Below, in pieces: positions 1 through 7,605 of a DNA stretch of 64,000 nt. The DNA is taken from assembly GCA_017656345.1 (NCBI GenBank), contig JACDNZ010000001.1, positions 1 through 64,000 on the forward strand, read 5' to 3'. Position numbers and translations under genes: made by a program. Every line of letters begins with the position of its first letter. The stretch's first letter is position 1. The notes below the pieces were generated by a model. The model was not told the origin of the DNA. It did no database searches and saw only the letters and a list, made by a program, of their open reading frames with translations. The stretch is from Thermosipho sp. (in: thermotogales). GTDB lineage: Bacteria > Thermotogota > Thermotogae > Thermotogales > Fervidobacteriaceae.

Positions 1-61
1 TAATGACTTCTTGTTTTAGCTTGAAAGAATACTTTTTAAATCTCTGTCCTTTCTTAGCCAA
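1..61 (-). CDS. IS3-family transposase OrfA, N-terminal fragment (cut by window edge)
   Basis: Read on the minus strand from a TTG at 61, the sequence gives (M)AKKGQRFKKYSFKLKQEVI before leaving the window. A short basic start followed by KKYSF-x-LK-x-EV is typical of the helix-turn-helix N-terminus of IS3/IS150 OrfA proteins. A GGGGGTG ribosome binding site lies seven bases upstream of the TTG, at 69-75. Only about 20 residues are visible, so family assignment rests on this motif and on the IS-like end next to it. Confidence 0.55.
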   Translation of the reverse strand, partial: MAKKGQRFKKYSFKLKQEVI

Positions 62-63
62 AG

Positions 64-113
64 AAAAACACCCCCTTGTTGGTTTTATTTTACCACTTCG
101 GGGGTGTTTTTTT
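64..113. terminator. 12-bp perfect hairpin at the IS end, terminator-like
   Basis: Arms 64-75 and 100-111 are perfectly complementary (AAAAACACCCCC with GGGGGTGTTTTT), and the plus strand continues in T to 113. It can end transcription on either strand. On the minus strand the second arm contains the transposase ribosome binding site. A -10-like TAAAAT lies in the loop (87-92, minus). Read-through transcripts from outside would therefore mask the site, whereas transcripts started in the loop would not. Confidence 0.6.
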
Positions 114-242
114 GTGTTTCATCCTTGGGGTTCAGTGCAAATTTCGGGGGCCATTTTTTTTAATCTTTCGAGTATTATTAAAAAAATATAATTATTATCA
201 ATTACAATCAAAAATTAACATTTTTCATCAAATTTTAAATTT

Positions 243-297
243 TTTAATTTTTCGGTAAACACTGTATAATATATACATCAATTTTATATATATTGAT
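243..297 (+). promoter_or_regulatory. Probable promoter of the xdh-type operon with an operator-like inverted repeat
   Basis: A consensus -10 TATAAT lies at 265-270, with only a weak, T-rich -35 around 243-248. Just downstream, ATCAAT (277-282) and ATTGAT (292-297) form an inverted repeat with a 9-base spacer, a position suited to a repressor. The leader up to the ATG at 363 shows no riboswitch fold that I recognise. The only other content between 153 and 363 is AT-rich DNA and the ribosome binding site AAAGGAGGG just before the gene. Confidence 0.5.
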
Positions 298-362
298 TTT
301 ATAGCTTAAAAAAATAAGGGTTTAATAGATGGTTGTAGGAATTTTTTAAAAGGAGGGATAAA

Positions 363-1232
363 ATGATTGCTTTTAGTTATGAGTACATAAAACCAAAGAC
401 TTTAGATGAAGCATTAGAAATATTAAACAGTGAAGAAGAGGTGTACCCAATTTTGGGTGGTACGGATTTAATAGTTAAGATGAGGGCAGGAAGAGTAAGA
501 CCAAAAATGGTTGTGGATTTAAAAGGAATTGATGAATTATTTAGGATAGAGTTTTCGTTAGAAAAAGGTTTAACTATTGGAGCAGCTGTAACATTGAATT
601 CGTTGGTAGAAGATTTTGATTATGTAAAAAGGTATTTTCCAACTTTATATGAAGGTATAAGAGTTGTAGGAGGTTATCAAACAAGAAATAGAGGAACGGT
701 AATTGGAAATATATGTAATGCTTCTCCGGCATCTGATACTGCACCAGCTTTACTAACTTATAATGCGAAAATAAATATTGTTTCATTGAATGGTGAAAGA
801 ACAGTAAATATTGGTGATTTTTTCCTTGGACCTGGTAAAACAGTTTTACAAAAAGGTGAAATAGTAAAGTCAATTACAGTACCTTACGAAGGTGATAATA
901 TTGGAAGGTATTATAAGATTTCAAGAATAAAAGCAGTAGATTTGGCAACTATTGGTGTAGCACTTACTGTTATAGAGCCAGATGGAAAAAGAGAAATTCG
1001 AGTAGCCTTAGCTTCAGTAGCTCCAATACCATTAAGAGTATATGAGGCTGAGAAATTTATAAATGGTAAGGAATTGACTACTGAGAATGTAGAAAGATTT
1101 GCACAAATAATTCAAGATAATATAAAACCAATAACAGATGCTAGGGGAACAGCAGATTATAGAAAAAAAATGGCAAAAGTATTACCAATTAAATTATTGA
1201 AAGAAATGAATTTATTTAAGGGGGAATTTTAA
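363..1232 (+). CDS. Molybdenum hydroxylase (xanthine dehydrogenase family), FAD-binding subunit
   Basis: This 289-aa protein is the middle (FAD) subunit of a xanthine dehydrogenase/CO dehydrogenase-type enzyme. It passes electrons between the 2Fe-2S subunit and FAD and acts in the cytoplasm. Diagnostic features are PILGGTDL near residue 35 and RNRGTVIGNICNASPASDTAP near residue 110, both FAD-binding, and the CO_deh_flav_C region with ASVAPIPLR. Length is normal. The ATG follows AAAGGAGGGATAAA. Its stop overlaps the next ATG (TAATG), so the subunits are translationally coupled. The family is clear; the substrate is not. Confidence 0.93.
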   Translation: MIAFSYEYIKPKTLDEALEILNSEEEVYPILGGTDLIVKMRAGRVRPKMVVDLKGIDELFRIEFSLEKGLTIGAAVTLNSLVEDFDYVKRYFPTLYEGIRVVGGYQTRNRGTVIGNICNASPASDTAPALLTYNAKINIVSLNGERTVNIGDFFLGPGKTVLQKGEIVKSITVPYEGDNIGRYYKISRIKAVDLATIGVALTVIEPDGKREIRVALASVAPIPLRVYEAEKFINGKELTTENVERFAQIIQDNIKPITDARGTADYRKKMAKVLPIKLLKEMNLFKGEF

Positions 1233-1702
1233 TGAAAATTAAATTTATAGTGAACAATGAGAATGTAGAAGTTGAGGTAAAGCCCAACGAGACCCTCCTA
1301 GATGTTTTAAGAGAAAAATTATTTTTGACAGGTGCCAAAGAAGGATGTGGTAATGGTGAATGTGGTGCTTGCACAGTTATTTTAAATGGTAAACCTGTAA
1401 ATTCATGCTTGGTTTTAGCACCTGAAGCTGATGGAGCTGTGATAGAAACTGTTGAAGGATTATCGAAAAATAATAAGCTTCACCCAATTCAAGAAGCATT
1501 TATTGAAGCAACAGCTTTTCAATGTGGATTTTGTACGCCAGGTTTTATTATGTCAACAAAAGCGATGCTTGAAAAAATACCGAATCCATCCAACGAAGTT
1601 ATTATTGAAAGATTATCTGGAAACTTGTGCAGATGTACAGGTTATGCCGTTATAATTGATGCTGTAAAATTAGCGGCCCAGAAAATGGGAGGTGCGAAAT
1701 AA
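1232..1702 (+). CDS. Molybdenum hydroxylase, 2Fe-2S subunit
   Basis: A 156-aa small subunit with two 2Fe-2S clusters. The N-terminal plant-type ferredoxin cluster uses CGNGECGACT and a later Cys (NSC), roughly residues 38-60. The C-terminal cluster uses QCGFCTPG and CRCTGY, roughly residues 95-140. It carries electrons from the molybdopterin centre to FAD. It overlaps its neighbours on both sides by TAATG, giving the order FAD, Fe-S, Mo. Length and cysteine pattern are fully canonical. Confidence 0.95.
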   Translation: MKIKFIVNNENVEVEVKPNETLLDVLREKLFLTGAKEGCGNGECGACTVILNGKPVNSCLVLAPEADGAVIETVEGLSKNNKLHPIQEAFIEATAFQCGFCTPGFIMSTKAMLEKIPNPSNEVIIERLSGNLCRCTGYAVIIDAVKLAAQKMGGAK

Positions 1703-4044
1703 TGAATTATAAGTATCAATCACCTATAAAATTTAAATATGTTGGGAAACCAATGAAGAGGGTTGATGCTATAGAAAAAGTGACGGGAAGTGCAAAGTTT
1801 GTAACTGACATGTTTTTTCCAAACATGTTATATGCAGCAGTAAAAAGAAGCCCAATACCACATGGTTTAATTAAAAAAATAGATATTTCCAAAGCAAAAG
1901 CTTTACCTGGGGTACGTGCAATTGTAACAGGTAAAGATGTTCCTTACAGACAAGGTATATATTTGGTCGATAGACCAATCATTACAATGGATAGAGTTAG
2001 ATACGTAGGTGAACCTGTTGCAGCAGTTGCAGCGGATACTTTGGAAATCGCAAGACAAGCTGTTGAATTAATTGAGGTGGAATATGAAGAGTTGCCAGTA
2101 GTACAAGATCCAAGGGAGTCTATGAAAGGCGAAGTACTAATTCACCCAGATTTGGCGAATTATGAAAGATTACCAATATATAATATTGAACCTGAAAAGA
2201 ATGTTTTTCACCATCATAAGACTAGAAAAGGGGATGTTGAAAAAGGATTCAAAGAAGCAGATTTAATTGTAGAAGGTGATTATTCTTTACCACAAATTTA
2301 TCATGCTCCTCTTGAACCTCACGCTGCGATTGCCTATTGGGATTTGAATGGAAAATTAACTGTTTGGTCAAGTGCTCAATCGCCGTTTACACTGCGTAAT
2401 TTGATTGCGTATGCTTTTAAAATTCCGCGGCATAAGGTAAGGGTTATTGCGCCATATGTTGGTGGTGGTTTTGGTGGAAAAGCAGGAATAAATATGGAAG
2501 GTATTGTTATTGCTTTGGCTGAAAAGATAAAAAATAGACACATTAAACTTGTATATACTCGTGAAGAAGATATTTCAGCGGTGGTAAGACAAGGAATGTA
2601 TGCACATATTAAAACTGGGGTAAAAAAAGATGGGACGATAGTTGCTATGGAAGCTACGTTGATATTTGATGGAGGAGCTTATGCTGAATATGGAACAAAT
2701 GTTGTAAGAGCCGCAGGATATACTTTACCAGGAGGATATTATGTACCAAATTTGAAAACAGATTCTTATGGAGTATATACTAATCATTTTCTTGGAGGAG
2801 CTTTCAGGGGGTTCGGCCATGGAGAACTTCATTGGGCTACAGAAAGAAATTTAGATGAAGTTGCTCAAAAGCTAGGAATGGATCCTCTGGAACTTCGTTT
2901 AAAAAATGTTTTAAAACCTGGTTTAACTAATTCTATGGGTCAAAAAATTCACCATGATACCGGTGATATGGAAGCATGTTTGAAAAAAGCTGCTGAATTA
3001 ATAGAATACGGAAAAAAATCTAAACCTTCAGGTCCAAGAAAAGTAAGAGGGAAAGGAATTGCAGGATTGGTTAAAGCTCCAGCTATGCCAACTAATGCAG
3101 GTTCATCAGTAATAATAAAATTTACTGAGGACGCTACTGTAACATTACAGGCTAGTATTCAGGAAATTGGTCAAGGATTTAATACAGCAATTATTCAAAT
3201 GGCAGCTGATGCTTTGCACATTCCACCTGATAAGATTCATTTTGTAACTCCAAATGATACGGATCTTAATCCTTATGAATGGCAAACAGTGGCAAGTAGA
3301 GCATTATGGACAGTTGGTAATGCTCTTTACAGAGCAGCAGAAGATGCATTGGATCAAATCAAGAATATTGCTTCTCAGGTTTTAGGAGTAGCACCTCATA
3401 ATTTGGAGGTTGAAGATGATAAGGTATTTGTGAAATATAGACCTGAAATTTATTTGTTATTAAAAGATGTAGTAATGGGATATACTTATCCAGATGGTCA
3501 TGCAATTGGTGGACCGGTTATAGGAAGAGGTAGTTTTGTTCCAGAGATGTTGACAAATCTTGATTTAGAAACTGGTCAGGGTAATGCTGCAGCTGAATGG
3601 ACCTTTGGAGCAGAGGCAGCTGAAGTTGAAATTGATTTTGATACAGGGGAAATAACTATAATACAATTAGTTGGTGTATTTGATGCTGGAACTATTATTA
3701 ACCCAATAACTGCGGGTGGGCAAGTTGTTGGTGGAATGATTCAGGGAATGGGGCCTGCTTTATTTGAAGGAATTAAATACGATGAAAAGTGTAATCCTTT
3801 AACTGTTTCCTTTACAGATTATAAGATTCCTACAATTGCTGACATTCCAGAAAAAATTAAGTATGATTTTGTAGAAACTTTTGAAGAGTCGTCACCATTT
3901 GGTGCAAAGGGTGTAGGAGAACATCCAATGATTTCTGTTCCTCCTGCAATTGCTTCAGCTATTTACGATGCATTGGGAATAAATTTAAGAGACTTACCTT
4001 TAACACCGGATAAGATTTTAAAAGCAATTGAAAATAAAAAATAA
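1702..4044 (+). CDS. Molybdenum hydroxylase, molybdopterin-binding catalytic subunit
   Basis: This 780-aa protein is the catalytic subunit. Visible marks are PYVGGGFGGKAG near residue 255, AFRGFGHGE near residue 370 and KGVGEHPM near residue 735, where the catalytic Glu is expected. The CO dehydrogenase CSFR loop is absent. The usual GFGGPQ of xanthine enzymes reads GFGHGE here, although the substrate-positioning Arg of AFRG is kept, so the substrate may not be xanthine. The enzyme hydroxylates an N-heterocycle using water. A UraA-type permease follows 49 bp later. Confidence 0.92.
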   Translation: MNYKYQSPIKFKYVGKPMKRVDAIEKVTGSAKFVTDMFFPNMLYAAVKRSPIPHGLIKKIDISKAKALPGVRAIVTGKDVPYRQGIYLVDRPIITMDRVRYVGEPVAAVAADTLEIARQAVELIEVEYEELPVVQDPRESMKGEVLIHPDLANYERLPIYNIEPEKNVFHHHKTRKGDVEKGFKEADLIVEGDYSLPQIYHAPLEPHAAIAYWDLNGKLTVWSSAQSPFTLRNLIAYAFKIPRHKVRVIAPYVGGGFGGKAGINMEGIVIALAEKIKNRHIKLVYTREEDISAVVRQGMYAHIKTGVKKDGTIVAMEATLIFDGGAYAEYGTNVVRAAGYTLPGGYYVPNLKTDSYGVYTNHFLGGAFRGFGHGELHWATERNLDEVAQKLGMDPLELRLKNVLKPGLTNSMGQKIHHDTGDMEACLKKAAELIEYGKKSKPSGPRKVRGKGIAGLVKAPAMPTNAGSSVIIKFTEDATVTLQASIQEIGQGFNTAIIQMAADALHIPPDKIHFVTPNDTDLNPYEWQTVASRALWTVGNALYRAAEDALDQIKNIASQVLGVAPHNLEVEDDKVFVKYRPEIYLLLKDVVMGYTYPDGHAIGGPVIGRGSFVPEMLTNLDLETGQGNAAAEWTFGAEAAEVEIDFDTGEITIIQLVGVFDAGTIINPITAGGQVVGGMIQGMGPALFEGIKYDEKCNPLTVSFTDYKIPTIADIPEKIKYDFVETFEESSPFGAKGVGEHPMISVPPAIASAIYDALGINLRDLPLTPDKILKAIENKK

Positions 4045-4093
4045 AAAAGGTAACTTTTGATTTTGATTCCACGAGAGGGGAGGGGGAAATTTT

Positions 4094-5395
4094 ATGAGGG
4101 AAAGTGAATACACAAATGTTATTCCTCAAGAAGATCGTAGCGCTGGAATGAGTGTTTGGGGGTTAATTTTATTAGGCCTTCAACACACTTTTACAATGTT
4201 TGGAGCAACTGTTTTAGTTCCGTACCTAACTGGTATTCCTGTAAATGTAGCTCTCTTTACTGCAGGTATAGGAACATTGTTGTTCCATTGGATTACGAAG
4301 TGGAAAGTCCCAGTATTTCTTGGTTCTAGTTTCGCATATATTGCACCGATTATTGCTGTTACAACGTATTATATGAATCAAGCGGGTCTTTCCTATGGAT
4401 CAATTAATGAAGCAGTAGCAGCTGGGGTAGATTTAAGACCTTATTTGGCTTATGCTGCAGGTGGTATTGCAATAGCAGGTCTTGTGAAGTTTGGTTTTGG
4501 TTTTTTAATTAAGTTGATTGGTATCCGAAGATTTGAAAAATTATTCCCGCCAGTAATTTCAGGAACGATGATTATACTTATTGGACTTATTTTAAGCCCG
4601 GTAGCAATTCAAATGGCAAGTGCAAATTGGTGGATTGCGTTGGTTTCATTAGCAACAGCAGTTATTGTTAGACTATATGCTAAAGGATTCAGTAGATTAG
4701 TTCCAGTAATTTGGGGTATAGTTGTTGGATATATTGTAGCAGCTTTAACGGGCAATGTGAATTTTACCGAAGTAAGCACAGCAAGTTGGACGGGATTGCC
4801 AGAATTTTATTTACCTAAGTTTTCTTGGTACGCTTTAGCTGCAATTGTTCCTGTAGCAATTGCACCATCTGTAGAACATTTTGGTGACGTATTTGCAATC
4901 TCAGCAGTAGTAGGTAAGAAATTTTATGAAGATCCTGGAATGCATAGGACATTAATGGGTGATGGGCTTGCAACATCAGTTGCAGGTATTTTTGGAGGTC
5001 CAGCAAATACCACTTACAGCGAAAATACAGGGGTATTAGCTTTCACTAAAGCGTTTAATCCTTGGATTATGAGAATAGCAGCTTTCTTTGCTATTATTTT
5101 GTCATTAGTGCCGAAAGTTGGTGCAGTTGTAAGATCAATTCCTGTTCCTGTTATGGGTGGAATTGAAATATTGTTATTCGGAATGATTGCAAGTATTGGT
5201 GTAAGAACACTAGTTGGTAATAAAGTGAAAGTAGATGGAAGAAACTTAGTTACAATGTCACTTATGCTGGTTACGGGATTAGGTGGAGCAATTTTCCAAG
5301 CTGGTAATTTTGCATTACAAGGTTTAGGTTTAGCTGCCATAGTTGGAATAGTTGTTAATGGAATCTTCGTTTTAACGGGTGCATCAGATGATTGA
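4094..5395 (+). CDS. NCS2 nucleobase permease, uracil-permease (UraA) type
   Basis: A 433-aa membrane protein with about 14 hydrophobic segments. It shows the NCS2 features LQHTFTMFGATVLVP in TM1, SVEHFGD near residue 260 and NTTYSENTGV near residue 310. In E. coli UraA the Glu residues of the AEHVGH and YGENIGV motifs contact uracil. Xanthine and urate carriers have a different, QN-type motif at the second site. The sequence therefore favours a pyrimidine-like substrate, although His of AEHVGH is Asp here. It starts with ATG after GGGGAGGGGG, 49 bp after the hydroxylase, and overlaps the next gene. Confidence 0.9.
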   Translation: MRESEYTNVIPQEDRSAGMSVWGLILLGLQHTFTMFGATVLVPYLTGIPVNVALFTAGIGTLLFHWITKWKVPVFLGSSFAYIAPIIAVTTYYMNQAGLSYGSINEAVAAGVDLRPYLAYAAGGIAIAGLVKFGFGFLIKLIGIRRFEKLFPPVISGTMIILIGLILSPVAIQMASANWWIALVSLATAVIVRLYAKGFSRLVPVIWGIVVGYIVAALTGNVNFTEVSTASWTGLPEFYLPKFSWYALAAIVPVAIAPSVEHFGDVFAISAVVGKKFYEDPGMHRTLMGDGLATSVAGIFGGPANTTYSENTGVLAFTKAFNPWIMRIAAFFAIILSLVPKVGAVVRSIPVPVMGGIEILLFGMIASIGVRTLVGNKVKVDGRNLVTMSLMLVTGLGGAIFQAGNFALQGLGLAAIVGIVVNGIFVLTGASDD

Positions 5396-6062
5396 AGTTT
5401 CAAATCTTGTTCTAAAGAAAAACAGAAAAAGTGCTAAAAGTTTTTTTAAAACAAGATATACAAGATATTATGTTTTTGAAGATGGTGAAATTTTAACTTT
5501 AACAGTACATCATAATAGGGTTGGGGTGTTGGGTATAGTTGCCCAACCCTATTTTCTAAAATTTGATGAGATTACTATTGAAGATAATAAGTTAATTTTT
5601 GATTATAAAAATGTAATTAAAACTTTTAGAATTTATAATCCAAAACTTAAAAAGATAAATTTTTATGAAAAATTTGAAAAAGTTTTAAAAATTTTAGAAG
5701 GAAAAGTAGATAGTCGTATTTTTTCAAGAATTGCAAGCAGTTTAAATCGAGAAGAGTACATGAAGTTAATTGGTTTTGGGCCAGGATTAACTCCATTCTT
5801 TGATGATGTTTTATCCGGTATTTTATTTTTAAATAATTTTTACTCTAAAGATTTTGATAAACAAGCTATTTTAGAAATTGCAAAAAAGAGAACCAATAAT
5901 ATTTCTTTTTATCAATTATACTATGCTTCAAATGGTTACGTACCTAAACCGGTAAAAATGTATTTAGAGGAAGGAATTATAGAACCTTTGTTAAATATGG
6001 GAGATACTTCTGGTTTAGGTTGGATGTTGGGAATATCATTTTTCTTTGAATTGGAGGGATAG
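5388..6062 (+). CDS. DUF2877 protein, AllH-like subunit of oxamate carbamoyltransferase
   Basis: A protein of about 224 aa with the DUF2877 signature GFGPGLTPFFDDVLSG (near residue 125) and DTSGLGWMLG near the C-terminus. DUF2877 is the family of E. coli YlbF/AllH, which works with AllF (FdrA) and AllG (YlbE) as oxamate carbamoyltransferase in anaerobic allantoin use. All three families are adjacent here. I chose the ATG at 5388, which overlaps the end of the permease gene and has GGGTG six bases upstream. A GTG at 5379 is possible. A strong hairpin lies inside the gene at 5514-5553. Confidence 0.85.
   Translation: MIEVSNLVLKKNRKSAKSFFKTRYTRYYVFEDGEILTLTVHHNRVGVLGIVAQPYFLKFDEITIEDNKLIFDYKNVIKTFRIYNPKLKKINFYEKFEKVLKILEGKVDSRIFSRIASSLNREEYMKLIGFGPGLTPFFDDVLSGILFLNNFYSKDFDKQAILEIAKKRTNNISFYQLYYASNGYVPKPVKMYLEEGIIEPLLNMGDTSGLGWMLGISFFFELEG
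5514..5555 (+). other. 12-bp perfect hairpin with T-tail inside the allH-like gene
   Basis: AATAGGGTTGGG (5514-5525) is perfectly complementary to CCCAACCCTATT (5542-5553), with a 16-base loop, and TTTT follows at 5552-5555. It is the most stable-looking structure inside a coding region that I noticed here, and it stands out against the AT-rich sequence. It could act as an attenuator or an RNA-processing site between the hydroxylase/permease genes and the carbamoyltransferase genes. The U-tract is short, so full termination is unlikely. Confidence 0.5.
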
Positions 6063-6063
6063 A

Positions 6064-7605
6064 ATGATTTACAAATTGATAAAACCAAATTCTTATTATG
6101 ATTCAGTAACGCTTATGTTGATTACAGATGAAATTAAGAAAAAAGAAAATGTTGAGGAAGCATTAGTTGGAATGGGGACAGAAACAAATAAAGGTTTTTT
6201 AAAAGAATTAGATATGTTGGACGAAGAATTAGAAAAAACTACACCAAATGATTTGTTAATTGTTGTTAAAGGTGAAAATATTGATATTAGTGAAATTGAA
6301 AAAGATGTTGAAAAACTTTTGAAAATTGAAACTGAAGAAGAAGAAGGGGAGAAGTTTTATCCTACCTTAGAAAGTGCAGTGAAAAAGCTGAAAAATGCAA
6401 ATATAGCTTTAATTTCTATTGCTGGAGAATATGCTGGCTATGAGGCAAAAAAAGCATTAGATTTGGGATTAAATGTAATGCTTTTTAGCGACAATGTTCC
6501 ATTAGAGACTGAAATTGAATTAAAGAAATATGCTTTAAAAAAAGGGCTTTTGGTGATGGGGCCAGATTGTGGTACTGCAATAATTAATGGAACTGCACTA
6601 GCTTTTGCAAATGTTGTAAAAAAAGGGAATATAGGCATAGTTGCTGCTTCGGGAACAGGTGCTCAAGAAGTCTCATCAATAATATCTAATTTAGACAGTG
6701 GGATATCTCAATTAATTGGAACAGGTGGAAGAGATGTAAAAAAAGATGTTGGAGGATTGATGTTTCTTGAGGGAATTAAAAGATTAATTGAAGATAATCA
6801 AACTGAAGTAATAGTCCTTGTTTCCAAACCACCACATGAAGATGTAGTTAAAAAAGCTGTTGAGTTGTTAAAAAAGACAAATAAAAAACATGTTGTTCAT
6901 TTTATTAATGGAAAAGTTTATGAAGAGGATATTTTAGTTGGATATACTTTAGAGGATACTGCTATAAAAGCATCATTAATAAGTAAAGGAGAAAAGGTGG
7001 AAGATAAAATTTACTCGTACTTGGATTATTTTAAGAATTTTGATTTTGATTTAAAAGCTAAAGAAGAAGCAAAAAAAATAAGTGAAGGGAAATATATTAG
7101 GGGATTATATTCCGGAGGGACACTTGCTGATGAGGCAATGATTTTATTACAAAATGACATTGGCCCAGTTTATTCTCCTTCACCAATAAATCCTGAATAT
7201 AAACTTGAAGATATAAATGAAAGCAGACAGCACACTATTGTAGATATGGGAGAAGATGAATTTACCGTTGGAAGGCCACATCCAATGATTGATTTCACTA
7301 TGAGGAAATCAAGATTGATAAAAGAATATTTTGATAAAGATACAGCGATAATTATTTTAGATATAGTTTTAGGATGGGGATCACATATGGACCCGGGTGG
7401 TGAAATAGCTGAAGCTGTAAAAACTGCAAGGGAAAAATCAAATAAATATAAATGTATAATTGCAAATATCTGTGGAACTTATGATGATCCTCAAGATTAT
7501 TTTGAGCAAAAGAAAAAATTGGAAGATGTGGGGGTTTTAGTCTTCCCGAGTAATGCTAGTGCTGTTAGATTTGCTGTTAATGTATGGAAGGAGCTGGGAA
7601 GATGA
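6064..7605 (+). CDS. FdrA/AllF family protein, oxamate carbamoyltransferase-like subunit
   Basis: A 513-aa protein of the FdrA family, related to the CoA-binding domains of succinyl-CoA synthetase. Visible marks are MGPDCGTAIINGTALAFANVV and GIVAASGTGAQEVSS in the middle, and DIVLGWGSHMDPGGE near residue 440. E. coli FdrA (AllF) is part of the complex that converts oxalurate plus phosphate to oxamate plus carbamoyl phosphate. The ATG at 6064 follows TTGGAGGG, directly after the preceding stop. It overlaps the next gene by ATGA. The function is inferred from the three-gene set. Confidence 0.85.
   Translation: MIYKLIKPNSYYDSVTLMLITDEIKKKENVEEALVGMGTETNKGFLKELDMLDEELEKTTPNDLLIVVKGENIDISEIEKDVEKLLKIETEEEEGEKFYPTLESAVKKLKNANIALISIAGEYAGYEAKKALDLGLNVMLFSDNVPLETEIELKKYALKKGLLVMGPDCGTAIINGTALAFANVVKKGNIGIVAASGTGAQEVSSIISNLDSGISQLIGTGGRDVKKDVGGLMFLEGIKRLIEDNQTEVIVLVSKPPHEDVVKKAVELLKKTNKKHVVHFINGKVYEEDILVGYTLEDTAIKASLISKGEKVEDKIYSYLDYFKNFDFDLKAKEEAKKISEGKYIRGLYSGGTLADEAMILLQNDIGPVYSPSPINPEYKLEDINESRQHTIVDMGEDEFTVGRPHPMIDFTMRKSRLIKEYFDKDTAIIILDIVLGWGSHMDPGGEIAEAVKTAREKSNKYKCIIANICGTYDDPQDYFEQKKKLEDVGVLVFPSNASAVRFAVNVWKELGR

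Larger units (their letters stand above)
1..153 (-). mobile_element. End of an IS3/IS150-like insertion sequence (partial)
   Basis: The minus strand begins at about 153 with TGGCCCCCGAAATTTGCACT and continues into ACCCC, which resembles the TG-starting inverted repeats of IS150-group elements. It then runs through a hairpin into the start of a protein with the KKGQRFKKYSFKLKQ pattern of IS3-family OrfA. The rest of the element lies left of the window, so the other repeat and any target duplication cannot be seen. The exact outer boundary (about 140-153) is an estimate. The insertion sits about 210 bp upstream of the first gene of the catabolic operon. Confidence 0.55.

Noticed and set aside
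3-258. Plus-strand open frames of about 60 codons at the window start
   Set aside because: They run across the IS end and the hairpin on the opposite strand and have no ribosome binding site. The minus-strand reading as a transposase start explains the region better.
153-362. Purine or molybdenum-cofactor riboswitch upstream of the hydroxylase operon
   Set aside because: No conserved core elements were visible; the stretch is AT-rich with only a -10 box and a small inverted repeat.
363-4044. Calling the hydroxylase a proven xanthine dehydrogenase
   Set aside because: The family is clear, but the loop sequence and the UraA-type permease do not support xanthine specifically. Only the family is named.
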